DNA of 64,000 bases, taken from positions 45,127-109,126 of the forward strand of contig CALKUH010000047.1 in assembly GCA_937996795.1 (NCBI GenBank), read 5' to 3'. Source of the stretch: an uncultured Verrucomicrobiota bacterium. GTDB lineage: Bacteria > Verrucomicrobiota > Kiritimatiellia > CAIVKH01. The position numbers were made by a program, and so were the translations under genes. Positions within the stretch are counted from its first letter, which is position 1. Each line of letters begins with the position of its first letter. Below the pieces are notes generated by a model. The model had not been told where the DNA came from. It ran no database searches and saw only the letters and a program-made list of their open reading frames with translations. Below, piece after piece: positions 33,315 through 40,504 of this stretch.

Positions 33315-35177
33315 TCAGCGCACTTCGTCCACGCGCAGCGCTTCCAATTCGACCGTGCCCGAACCGCCGTACCGCACGCGGGCTTCCACCCGGGAGATGA
33401 CGTTGGTCAGCGCGATTTCGAACGCGTGGACCTCCTCCGGATGAGTGCCCGACACGGCAGCTTCCGCAAGCGTGCTGCGACCGCGCCCCATCGTGACGTC
33501 GAGTTTCAGTGGCGCGTTTTCCGCGACATTCTCCGTGCGCCCGGCCCACACCACGCGCCAGCGTCCGGCCGGTACATTCACCGCGAGGCCGAAGGCGAGC
33601 CATTCGGGTTTGTCACCCTCGGTCGCCACGCGAATGAGGCGGCCGTCATCCGCAACCTTGTTTGCTCCGGTGCGGCGATGGAATTTATGCGCTTCGCGGC
33701 TGACGTGAAGCCGCTCCGGCGGTTCAAGGGGTTCCGGAAGGTGCGGACTGCTGCCGCGGATGACGAAGGCGGGGCGGTCGGGGAAGAGGCGTTGGGCGAC
33801 GGGATTGTCTTCGTACATGCTGCGCATCAAGAGCGGATTGCTCTCCAGCCCGCGCGGATTAAAAACGATCCCGCCCATGTGCGGTTGCTCAAACTTTTCG
33901 AGAAAGACGAGCGCGTTGGTGGGCAGGGTGGCGATCGTGTCGTACAGGTTGCGCTTGATCTGCTGAACCTCGGCGCGGAGACGTCCTTCGCGGCGGATGA
34001 ACGCTGCGCTTCCCGCAAACAGGGCTGCCACCACCGCGCACGCCACCGCCTTGCGCGCGAGCGGCTTTCCTTGGTGAAGCTGCCAGAGGCGCGATACGCC
34101 CAGCGCGAAGGCGAGGAACAGCGGGGCCAGTGTCTCAAAATAGTAGGCCGGTCCGCCGGCTTCCTTCACGCCGTGGAACCAAAAGGCGACATAGCCGGCC
34201 CAGACGCACAGCATGGAGCCGAGCAGGACGGGGGACCAGCGTCGATGCCAGCCGTAGAGGGCGAAGGCCGTCGCCAGCACGAGGGATCCGCCCAGGCCGA
34301 ACAGCCATTGATCCAAGTCGACGATGTTGGTGAGCAGAATGGAGAGCCCGCGTTCCGGTGTGTGCAGGATTTCCATGCCCTGCGTGCGGCGGGGGCCGAA
34401 GCCGAGGTTTTCGCTCGGTTCATAGAATAAATAGGTGGGGAGAAATGCGTCGCCGGTCGCCAGTTTGTTGTACGCGAGATAGGCGAGCACGCCGCATGCC
34501 GCCGTGCCGGCAAACAGGGCCATCTGGTGGAAAGAGCGGATGTTTCGCGCGCGCAGCCATGCGATCACCGCATTGAGGCCGAACGGGATCGCCATGAGCA
34601 ACGCCGTGTACGTCCGGTTGAGAAAGAGGAGGCTCCATGCGAGGCCCGCGATCGCGAGCGGCCACCGCTCATTTCGTGTGTGTGCGCGCAGGTAGCCCCA
34701 GCACAATGCCGCGGACGCCGCGAGGCCGCTCGTGTGGCTGAGCTGGGTGCCGTACATGAAGAAGAAAAACGGGGAGGCGAGCAGGGGAAGCGCGACCATC
34801 GCCTGGGGGATCCGCAGGGCGGTGGCCGCGCCGCAGAGAAACCACATCGCGACCGCCGCCGCGAGGGCGATCATCGGATAGATCGCGTCGAAGAAAATGC
34901 CCGGCAGCAACCAGAGCGGATGGCCCGGCGGGTAGCGGGAGAACCAGCCCGCCTGCCGGTTGATGACGATCATCTCCTGCGCAAACGCCTCGGGAATCGG
35001 CGGCGCGGGGCGTGCGATGTGGCCATCGCGGAAGTTGTAGGCCTGGAAGACGTAGCTGTTTTCGTCCGAGCCGGTCGGCACGCGTTGGAAGATGAGGTGG
35101 CTGCTGGCGGTGGCGAGAAGGAAGGCGACCGCGGCGTAAACCAAGCGCCAGCCCAGGATGGATCGCGTTGCGCTCAC
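33315..35177 (-). CDS. GT-C-fold membrane glycosyltransferase (polyprenyl-phosphate sugar dependent)
   Basis: A 620-residue integral membrane protein with roughly ten hydrophobic spans and a soluble C-terminal domain of about 200 residues. The first periplasmic loop has TGSDENSYVFQAYNFRDGHI; its Asp-Glu pair matches the catalytic acidic pair of ArnT/PMT-like GT-C enzymes. These use polyprenyl-phosphate sugars on the outer face of the inner membrane. The start is GTG 35177, overlapping the stop of the UbiA-family gene (GTGA); a longer frame reaching 35303 lies inside that gene. The pairing with a phosphoribosyltransferase-like enzyme suggests that it may use a pentose donor, which is inference. 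Confidence 0.78.
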   Translation of the reverse strand: MSATRSILGWRLVYAAVAFLLATASSHLIFQRVPTGSDENSYVFQAYNFRDGHIARPAPPIPEAFAQEMIVINRQAGWFSRYPPGHPLWLLPGIFFDAIYPMIALAAAVAMWFLCGAATALRIPQAMVALPLLASPFFFFMYGTQLSHTSGLAASAALCWGYLRAHTRNERWPLAIAGLAWSLLFLNRTYTALLMAIPFGLNAVIAWLRARNIRSFHQMALFAGTAACGVLAYLAYNKLATGDAFLPTYLFYEPSENLGFGPRRTQGMEILHTPERGLSILLTNIVDLDQWLFGLGGSLVLATAFALYGWHRRWSPVLLGSMLCVWAGYVAFWFHGVKEAGGPAYYFETLAPLFLAFALGVSRLWQLHQGKPLARKAVACAVVAALFAGSAAFIRREGRLRAEVQQIKRNLYDTIATLPTNALVFLEKFEQPHMGGIVFNPRGLESNPLLMRSMYEDNPVAQRLFPDRPAFVIRGSSPHLPEPLEPPERLHVSREAHKFHRRTGANKVADDGRLIRVATEGDKPEWLAFGLAVNVPAGRWRVVWAGRTENVAENAPLKLDVTMGRGRSTLAEAAVSGTHPEEVHAFEIALTNVISRVEARVRYGGSGTVELEALRVDEVR

Positions 35178-36136
35178 GGAATCGCGGAGGGCGTGTAGCG
35201 TGGCGCGAAGAGCGAGGAGAGCGGCGAGGCATCGACGAAGAGCAGGGCGCCGCAAACCGCGAAGGCGAGCAGGGCCGGGACCATGATGCTGGCATACCGC
35301 CAAAGATGCTCGGGATTCATCGCGGGGCTGTGCGGTTTAAAACCGATCCGGAAATAGCTGGCCATCGCGAGGCCCACGAACGGGATCGCCAGGACCAGTT
35401 CAATGCGGTAGCGCGAGATGAAGACGCCGGAAAACATGCCGAAGAGGGCGGCGTAGAAGAGGATGCTCACCAGCAGGCGTTCCTCGTTGTACCAGCGGAA
35501 GGATTTTCGATAGGCGCCCGCCACCGCGGCATCGCCGATGTGGCGCAGTTCGGCATACCGTTTGATGGCCATGAGGAACGCGCCGAACATCCAGTAGGCC
35601 AGCAGGACGGAGAGCGTGGGTGTGGTGGTGAGGCCCATGGCGTACCAGCCGATGGCCATGCGGATCGGATTGTTCACCGATTCCGAAAGCACGTCGCCGT
35701 AGGGGATGTCCTTCAGCCGCACGGGCGGGACATTGTAGGCGAGACCCATGATCCACAGCAGCGCACAGGACGCGAGCAGCCCGGTGTTCACCAGCGTGGC
35801 GAAGCCGAACCCGGCCAGGGCGAGCACGGCCCAGAGCACATAGGCGCCGCCGACGCCGATGCGTCCCGATGGGATGGGGCGATGTTTTTTGTCCGGGTGA
35901 TGCGCATCGCCCGGCGCATCCAAAATTTCATTCAGGACATAGTTGCTGGAAGCCACGAGACAGGTGCTGGCCAGCGCGATCAGGATGCCGGTCCATTGGC
36001 TCCACACGTCCAGCCCCGGGGAAAAATAGAACGCCAGCAGGATGCCCGGTGCGACAAAGACATTTTTGATCCAGTACCCCGGGCGGATGAGTCGAAGGTA
36101 ATCCATCCAAATGGGCGGCTTGTCCGTGTCGCGCAT
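35174..36136 (-). CDS. UbiA-family prenyl-phosphate transferase, DPPR-synthase-like
   Basis: A 320-residue UbiA-superfamily membrane enzyme with about nine helices. The first Asp-rich motif is NEILDAPGDAHHPDKKHRP, followed by IPSGRI; the D-x2-HP-x-K-x2-RPI-x-SG arrangement is closest to decaprenyl-phosphate phosphoribosyltransferase (Rv3806c type) rather than to quinone or haem synthases. The second motif region is GYRIELV-like at KRYAELRHIG. It opens YLRLIRPGYWIKNVFVAPGIL, also as in that subgroup. The stop overlaps the start of the GT-C gene, so the two are one operon. The ATG at 36136 is the only good start. Confidence 0.82.
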   Translation of the reverse strand: MRDTDKPPIWMDYLRLIRPGYWIKNVFVAPGILLAFYFSPGLDVWSQWTGILIALASTCLVASSNYVLNEILDAPGDAHHPDKKHRPIPSGRIGVGGAYVLWAVLALAGFGFATLVNTGLLASCALLWIMGLAYNVPPVRLKDIPYGDVLSESVNNPIRMAIGWYAMGLTTTPTLSVLLAYWMFGAFLMAIKRYAELRHIGDAAVAGAYRKSFRWYNEERLLVSILFYAALFGMFSGVFISRYRIELVLAIPFVGLAMASYFRIGFKPHSPAMNPEHLWRYASIMVPALLAFAVCGALLFVDASPLSSLFAPRYTPSAIP

Positions 36137-36249
36137 GTGCAGGTTCTACGCGACGCGCGCAGCACTGTCACGGGCATTTGTGGTGTTCTTCTGGCATTGC
36201 GAAGGCCGCGGGTTTGCCCTATACCGGCACCGGCAACGAGGAGCAAGGC

Positions 36250-36792
36250 ATGGCACAGGATTGGGATATCAAATCGCGCGGCCACGCGTGCGCGGGAACC
36301 GGAGAACCGTTTGTCGACGGACAGGCGCTCATCTCGTGCCTCGTCCGGGGCGAAGCGGGCTATGAACGCCGCGACTATTCAATCGCCGGGTGGAGCGATG
36401 AGGTCCGTGCGACCGCTGTCAGTTTTTGGAAGACGGAATACCGCGCGCCCGCGCCGCCATCCCCGGACCCGTTGAAGAAGGAGACCGTGGAGACCCTCCT
36501 GCGGCAGTACATGGCCAAGGAGGATTTCTCGCGCATCAACGCGATCTACATTCTCGCCGTCATGCTGGAGCGCAAACGACTGCTGGTCGAAAAAGACGTC
36601 CAGGTCCGCGAAGACGGCAGCAAGCTGATCATCTACGAACACCGGAAAACGGGCGAGGTTTTCACCATTCCCGATCCGCAGCTCAAGCTGACGGAACTGG
36701 AGTCGGTGCAGAAGGAAGTGGAAGAGCTGCTGGGCCTGGGTCCCTCAGCGGAAGCCCCGGCCGAATCGGCCCCTGCTGAAACGCAGTCGTGA
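36250..36792 (+). CDS. PVC-type conserved protein of unknown function
   Basis: A 180-residue soluble protein from the ATG at 36250 (MAQDWDIKSRGHACAGTGEPF). It has an N-terminal segment of about 65 residues with Cys-Ala-x-Thr-Gly-x-Pro-Phe, then GEAGYERRDYSIAGW, and a helical second half (LLRQYMAKEDFSRINAIYILAVMLERKRLLVEKD) with a C-terminal beta piece FTIPDPQLKLTELESVQKEV. From memory, proteins with this CaxTGxPF and RxDYSxxxW pattern occur widely in Planctomycetes, Verrucomicrobia and relatives; function is not known to me. It is flanked by divergent UbiA and a tRNA gene. Confidence 0.8.
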   Translation: MAQDWDIKSRGHACAGTGEPFVDGQALISCLVRGEAGYERRDYSIAGWSDEVRATAVSFWKTEYRAPAPPSPDPLKKETVETLLRQYMAKEDFSRINAIYILAVMLERKRLLVEKDVQVREDGSKLIIYEHRKTGEVFTIPDPQLKLTELESVQKEVEELLGLGPSAEAPAESAPAETQS

Positions 36793-36801
36793 GTGGAGGG
36801 C

Positions 36802-36875
36802 TGGAGCGGGCGGCGGGAATCGAACCCGCGTATCAAGCTTGGGAAGCTCGCGTACTACCATTGTACTACGCCCGC
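36802..36875 (-). tRNA. tRNA-Gly (anticodon CCC), CCA encoded
   Basis: Read on the minus strand the gene starts GCGGGCGTAGTACAATGGTA and folds into a full cloverleaf. The acceptor stem is GCGGGCG/CGCCCGC, the anticodon loop is TTCCCAA (anticodon CCC, decoding GGG), and the T-arm is CGGGTTCGATTCCCG. The 3' CCA is part of the gene. It resembles bacterial tRNA-Gly with a short D-arm. The 3' end lies 10 bases beyond the stop of the upstream plus-strand gene. Confidence 0.95.
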
Positions 36876-36955
36876 CTTGAATGCGCGAAATACTGGATGG
36901 GCGGGCACCGCAAATCAAGCGCATTTGCGCCCGCACACGTGCGCCGGACACACCC

Positions 36956-38380
36956 ATGCATACGAAACCGAATATCCTGCTGATCCTGATCGATGACCTC
37001 GGCTGCCGCGACCTGACGTCCTTCGGCAGCACCTTCTACGAGACGCCGAACCTGGACCGCCTCGCCTCCGAGGGCCTGAAGTTCGAGCGCGCCTATGCCT
37101 CCGCCCCGGTCTGCTCGCCGACGCGCGCCAGCATCCTGAGCGGAAAATATCCCGCGCGCGTGGGCGTCACGCAGTGGATTGGCGGCCACCGGGAAGGCCG
37201 CCTCAAGGACGTGCCGTACCTGCATTATCTCCCGCTGGAGGAGAAGAGCGTGGCCACCGCGCTCCGGGAGGGCGGCTACCAGACGTGGCACGTCGGCAAG
37301 TGGCATCTCGGCGACGCCCCGTTTTATCCCGAGCACCACGGATTCGACGTCAACATCGGCGGCTGCCACCACGGCATGCCGCCCTCCGGTTATTTTGCGC
37401 CGTACGCGCCGATTCCGATTCCCGACGCGCCGGAGGGCGAATATCTCACCGATCGCCTGACCGACGAGGCGATCCGCCTCATCAAACAACGCGCCGACCG
37501 CCCGTTCTTCCTGCACCTCTCGCACTACGCCGTGCACACGCCCCTGCAGGCGCCGGAGGCGCTCGTCCGAAAATATGAGGCGAAGGCCCGGGCCTTGGGA
37601 CTGGACCGGGTGAACCCCTTCGTCGAAGGCGATTTCTATCCGGCCATCGGTCTCCACGAGCGCCGTATCCGCCGGCGCATCCTCCAATCGGATGTTGTTT
37701 ATGCGGCGATGATCGAGAACCTGGATTGGAACATCGGACGCATTCTCGCCGCACTCGACGAGGAGGGCCTGCGCGACAACACGCTGGTCATGTTCACGTC
37801 GGACAATGGCGGCCTGTCCACCGCGGAGGGATCGCCCACCTGCAACCTGCCGTGCGCTGAGGGGAAGGGGTGGACCTATGAGGGCGGCACCCGCGTCTGC
37901 CAGCTCGCGCGCTGGCCCGGCATCATCGCGCCAAACTCCAGCACTGCGGTTCCCGTGACCAGCACGGATTTCTACCCGACGTTCCTCGAGGCCGCCGGCC
38001 TTCCGCTACAGCCGGAGCAACACTGCGATGGCGTGAGTTTGATGCCGGTGTTGAAAGGCGGCGCGACGCTCCCGCGTGAATCGCTCTTCTGGCACTATCC
38101 GCACTACGGGAACCAAGGCGGTACACCCGCGTCCGCGATCGTGGAAGGGACGTGGAAGCTGATCCAGTTTTTTGAAACCGGACACTGCGTGCTTTTTGAT
38201 TTGAGCACGGACCCCAGTGAGCAGCGCGATCTCTCGTTGGCAGAGCCTGAGCGCGCGAGGCAGATGAAGGCCCGGCTCATCGCCTGGCAACGCGACGTCG
38301 AGGCCCGCATCCCCGAACCCAACCCCGACTACGAATCCAAAGTCCGCCGCCCCGCCATCCCGAACAATTCACACGTGTGA
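36956..38380 (+). CDS. Sulfatase (formylglycine-dependent, type I)
   Basis: Arylsulfatase-superfamily enzyme (474 residues). The metal-binding opening KPNILLILIDDLGCRDL and the active-site C-x-P-x-R motif are clear: Cys53 in VCSPTRASILSGKYPARVG should be converted to formylglycine by a maturase. Other landmarks are GYQTWHVGKWHLGD, FLHLSHYAVHTPLQAP, and TLVMFTSDNGGLS. There is no obvious signal peptide from ATG 36956 (MHTKPNILL), so it appears cytoplasmic or is a lineage-specific variant. The overlap of a fucose locus 10 kb away fits degradation of sulfated glycans. No anaerobic maturase gene is in the window. Confidence 0.93.
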   Translation: MHTKPNILLILIDDLGCRDLTSFGSTFYETPNLDRLASEGLKFERAYASAPVCSPTRASILSGKYPARVGVTQWIGGHREGRLKDVPYLHYLPLEEKSVATALREGGYQTWHVGKWHLGDAPFYPEHHGFDVNIGGCHHGMPPSGYFAPYAPIPIPDAPEGEYLTDRLTDEAIRLIKQRADRPFFLHLSHYAVHTPLQAPEALVRKYEAKARALGLDRVNPFVEGDFYPAIGLHERRIRRRILQSDVVYAAMIENLDWNIGRILAALDEEGLRDNTLVMFTSDNGGLSTAEGSPTCNLPCAEGKGWTYEGGTRVCQLARWPGIIAPNSSTAVPVTSTDFYPTFLEAAGLPLQPEQHCDGVSLMPVLKGGATLPRESLFWHYPHYGNQGGTPASAIVEGTWKLIQFFETGHCVLFDLSTDPSEQRDLSLAEPERARQMKARLIAWQRDVEARIPEPNPDYESKVRRPAIPNNSHV

Positions 38381-38392
38381 TCGTTCTTGGAA

Positions 38393-38635
38393 TCAAAAGT
38401 GGCGCGCGGCGAAAACGCGGCCGGAATGCGACTTGAGGTAGCCCTCAAATTTCGCGGCTGAATGGCGGTCTTCGAAGGCAATCGCCACGCGGATTTTCCA
38501 CGGGCCGTATTTTGCCGTGTGCGCGACTTCGCCTGCGTTGTGCCGGCGCAAGCGATCCTTGAGATCGTCCGTCATTCCTGTGTAGTGCCGCTTGGGATCA
38601 ATCTCGCTGCGCAAGATATACACGTACGTAAACAT
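38393..38635 (-). CDS. Small GIY-YIG nuclease-domain protein (UPF0213 type)
   Basis: An 80-residue single-domain GIY-YIG protein. MFTYVYILRSEIDPKRHYTGMTDDLKDRLRRHN contains the Y-V-Y-I...Y-T-G signature, the Arg of the RLRRHN helix, and the end AAKFEGYLKSHSGR carries the usual Glu. Such proteins are often found in single copies next to repetitive palindromes. Here the 120 bases upstream hold two REP-like hairpins (38693-38715 and 38728-38748). The ATG at 38635 gives the family N-terminus; a longer frame to 38785 would translate the hairpins and tRNA. Confidence 0.88.
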   Translation of the reverse strand: MFTYVYILRSEIDPKRHYTGMTDDLKDRLRRHNAGEVAHTAKYGPWKIRVAIAFEDRHSAAKFEGYLKSHSGRVFAARHF

Positions 38636-38692
38636 GGCCTGGCTTGGCTTGCCCGGGCGTAGTTCCGAGCGGGAGGCGAGCCCGGCTTCGTC

Positions 38693-38715
38693 GTCCCGAC
38701 GCCTAGCGTCGGGAC
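38693..38715. repeat. REP-like perfect hairpin
   Basis: GTCCCGACG-CCTAG-CGTCGGGAC: a 9-bp perfect stem with a 5-base loop upstream of the GIY-YIG gene. There is no T-run on either side, so it is not a simple terminator. Confidence 0.65.
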
Positions 38716-38727
38716 AACTATGCCGGG

Positions 38728-38748
38728 GTCCCTCGCCGCGCTCGGGAC
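38728..38748. repeat. REP-like imperfect hairpin
   Basis: GTCCC...GGGAC arms (38728-38732 and 38744-38748) enclose TCGCCGCGCTC, giving a 5-bp stem, a 2x2 internal mismatch and a further 2-bp stem. The shape is that of REP elements of the GTCCC-TCG...GCTC-GGGAC type. It lies between the other hairpin and the tRNA-Val gene. Confidence 0.55.
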
Positions 38749-38754
38749 GAAGCC

Positions 38755-38826
38755 TGGGCGGTGAGGGATTCGAACCCCCGGCCACCTCGGTGTAAACGAG
38801 ATGCTCTACCGCTGAGCTAACCGCCC
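38755..38826 (-). tRNA. tRNA-Val (anticodon TAC), CCA not encoded
   Basis: On the minus strand the gene reads GGGCGGTTAGCTCAGCGGTA onward. Acceptor stem GGGCGGT/ACCGCCC, D-arm GCTC...GAGC, anticodon loop TTTACAC (anticodon TAC), and T-arm GGGGGTTCGAATCCCTC are all present. The discriminator is A and the bases that follow are not CCA, so the terminal CCA must be added by nucleotidyltransferase, unlike the tRNA-Gly here. Confidence 0.95.
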
Positions 38827-38855
38827 GTCGTTCGTCGCGCGCGAAGGTATCGGGT

Positions 38856-38906
38856 TTGCAACGTCTGTAAAAACTTTTTTGGCGGGTTGCAACGTCTGTA
38901 AAAACT
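38856..38906. repeat. Paired 20-bp repeat with 31-bp period (copy 1 of 2 in window)
   Basis: Two copies of TTGCAACGTCTGTAAAAACT at 38856-38875 and 38887-38906, start-to-start 31 bases. They are separated by a short T-rich then GGCG segment (TTTTTGGCGGG). The same arrangement recurs at 59669-59719. This pair lies between the tRNA-Val and folE genes, and the last two bases form part of the folE stop codon region. No family is known to me. Confidence 0.85.
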
Positions 38907-39468
38907 ATCCGCGCGGGGAGGGGCGCTCCAGCAGCTTGAAGAACTCCGTGCGGGTCGCGTTGGAGTCGTGGAAGCAGCCTTGCACGGAGGACGTGATCAT
39001 CAGTGAGTTCTGTTTCTCCACGCCGCGCATCATCATGCAGAGATGCTGGGCTTCAATCACGACGCCCACGCCGAGCGGCTGCAGGTGTTTCATCAACGCG
39101 TCGGCGATCTGCTCGGTCATGCGCTCCTGTATCTGCAGGCGGCGCGCGAACATGTCCGCGATGCGCGCGAGTTTGCTCACGCCGATGACCTTGTCGCGCG
39201 GGATGTAGCCGATGTGGCAACGCCCGAAGAAGGGGAGCAGGTGGTGCTCGCACATGCTGTAGATTTCGATGTCCTTCACGATGACCATGTGGCGCGTGTG
39301 CGCTTCAAAAAGGGCGCCGTTGATGATGTCTTCGACGGACTGGCTGTAGCCGCGGGTCAGGAATTGCCAGGCCTTGGCGACGCGGTGGGGCGTTTTGACG
39401 AGTCCCTCCCGGTCGGGGTCCTCGCCAATGGCGGTGAGCAGCTGTTTAATAATGGGTTCCATGTCCAT
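38905..39468 (-). CDS. folE: GTP cyclohydrolase I FolE
   Basis: GTP cyclohydrolase I (187 residues), first step of tetrahydrofolate synthesis, making dihydroneopterin triphosphate. The zinc ligands are in [11 protein letters not shown] (Cys, His) and in [15 protein letters not shown] (Cys), and [32 protein letters not shown] and MTEQIADAL complete the family pattern. It matches the usual length of bacterial FolE. The stop codon touches the paired repeat at its 3' end. It reads divergently from the SAM hydrolase gene at 39542. Confidence 0.97.
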   Translation of the reverse strand: MDMEPIIKQLLTAIGEDPDREGLVKTPHRVAKAWQFLTRGYSQSVEDIINGALFEAHTRHMVIVKDIEIYSMCEHHLLPFFGRCHIGYIPRDKVIGVSKLARIADMFARRLQIQERMTEQIADALMKHLQPLGVGVVIEAQHLCMMMRGVEKQNSLMITSSVQGCFHDSNATRTEFFKLLERPSPRG

Positions 39469-39541
39469 GTGCAGAGCCTAGCGTGGCGCGAGCGGCGCGT
39501 CATTTGTTATTGTCGGCGGGTCACCCCTTCTTCGAGGCGCG

Positions 39542-40351
39542 ATGAAGACGATTACACTGCTGAGTGATTTCGGGACGGCGGACGGCTATGTGGCGGCGAT
39601 GAAGGGCGTGATCCTCAGCGCGTGCCCCGACGCGCGGATCATGGATGCCACGCACGAGATCCCGCCGCACGACGTACGGGCCGGGGCGTGGGCCTTGCGC
39701 CACTATGCGCGGCTCCATCCGCCCGAAACGATCCATGTCGCCGTGGTGGACCCCGGGGTGGGGACCGTGCGGGCGCCGCTGCTGGTACGCGCCGGCGGGC
39801 ACTGGCTCATCGGGCCTGACAACGGCCTGTTCAGTTGGGTCCTGCAACAGGCCGGCCGAAGCCGTGCGTTTCGCATCCGGCCTGACGTTCACCGCGCGGG
39901 AGCGCCGAGCCGCACGTTTCACGGGCGCGACGTCTTTGCGCATGTGGCGGGCCTGCTCGCGGCGGGCGTGGACTGGCGGTCGCTGGTGGCGTTGTCTGTG
40001 CGACCGGTCCGGTGGCGCTGGCCCACGCCCCGGCGGGCAGCGGACCGCATTGCGGGCGAAATCGTCCACATAGACCGATTCGGAAACGCCATCAGCAGTA
40101 TCCCCGCCGAATGGATCCGTCGCTCGGGGCCTCGTCTCGTGATTCGCTGCAACGAATTGACCGTGAGCCGGTTGTCCAAGACATACGCCGCCGTGAAGCC
40201 CGGCGCCACCTGTGCCCTTGAGGAGTCAACCGGACTTCTGGAACTGGCTGTGCGGGAAGGGAATGCAGCACGATCATGGCGTATTTCCATCGGAGATCGC
40301 GTTATTGTTAAGGCGGATCGATTCTTTTCGATTATATCCGCGACAAATTAG
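39542..40351 (+). CDS. SAM hydrolase (adenosyl-forming), DUF62 family
   Basis: S-adenosyl-L-methionine hydrolase (adenosine-forming, 269 residues) of the chlorinase/fluorinase-related DUF62 family. Typical motifs are TLLSDFGTADGYVAAMKGVIL, the Asp in DATHEIPPHDVRAGAWAL, VVDPGVGTVRAPLLVR, IGPDNGLFSWVL, TFHGRDVFAHVAGLLA, and IVHIDRFGNAISSI. Members of this family that lack the halide pocket hydrolyse SAM to adenosine and methionine; its physiological purpose is unclear. It is a single gene followed by an AT-rich gap with the ilvB promoter. Confidence 0.92.
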   Translation: MKTITLLSDFGTADGYVAAMKGVILSACPDARIMDATHEIPPHDVRAGAWALRHYARLHPPETIHVAVVDPGVGTVRAPLLVRAGGHWLIGPDNGLFSWVLQQAGRSRAFRIRPDVHRAGAPSRTFHGRDVFAHVAGLLAAGVDWRSLVALSVRPVRWRWPTPRRAADRIAGEIVHIDRFGNAISSIPAEWIRRSGPRLVIRCNELTVSRLSKTYAAVKPGATCALEESTGLLELAVREGNAARSWRISIGDRVIVKADRFFSIISATN

Positions 40352-40454
40352 AGCGCTAGATGTCTCGATGCGTAATTTGATCTCGTTGTGCGCATAAAAT
40401 TTGATGTCGATGCCTGAAATCGATCAACTTGCGGAAAAATATGACGAAATATTG

Positions 40455-40482
40455 TTGCACTGGCGTTTGTTGATGTTATCTT
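40455..40482 (+). promoter_or_regulatory. Candidate promoter of ilvBN-leuCD
   Basis: TTGCAC (40455-40460), 16 bases, then TATCTT (40477-40482), 22 bases before the ilvB start. It lies in a 153-base gap (40352-40504) that is markedly AT-rich compared with its surroundings. No attenuator hairpin or leader peptide was seen in the gap. Confidence 0.45.
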
Positions 40483-40504
40483 CATTTCAAAAGCGAGGAC
40501 TTTT

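Noticed and set aside
36802..38826. The tRNA genes as integration sites of a genomic island.
   Set aside because: No integrase and no direct repeats of the tRNA 3' ends were seen between or beside them.
38856..38906. The paired repeat considered as a tiny CRISPR array.
   Set aside because: Only two units, an 11-base spacer, the same spacer type at a second locus, and no cas gene in the window.
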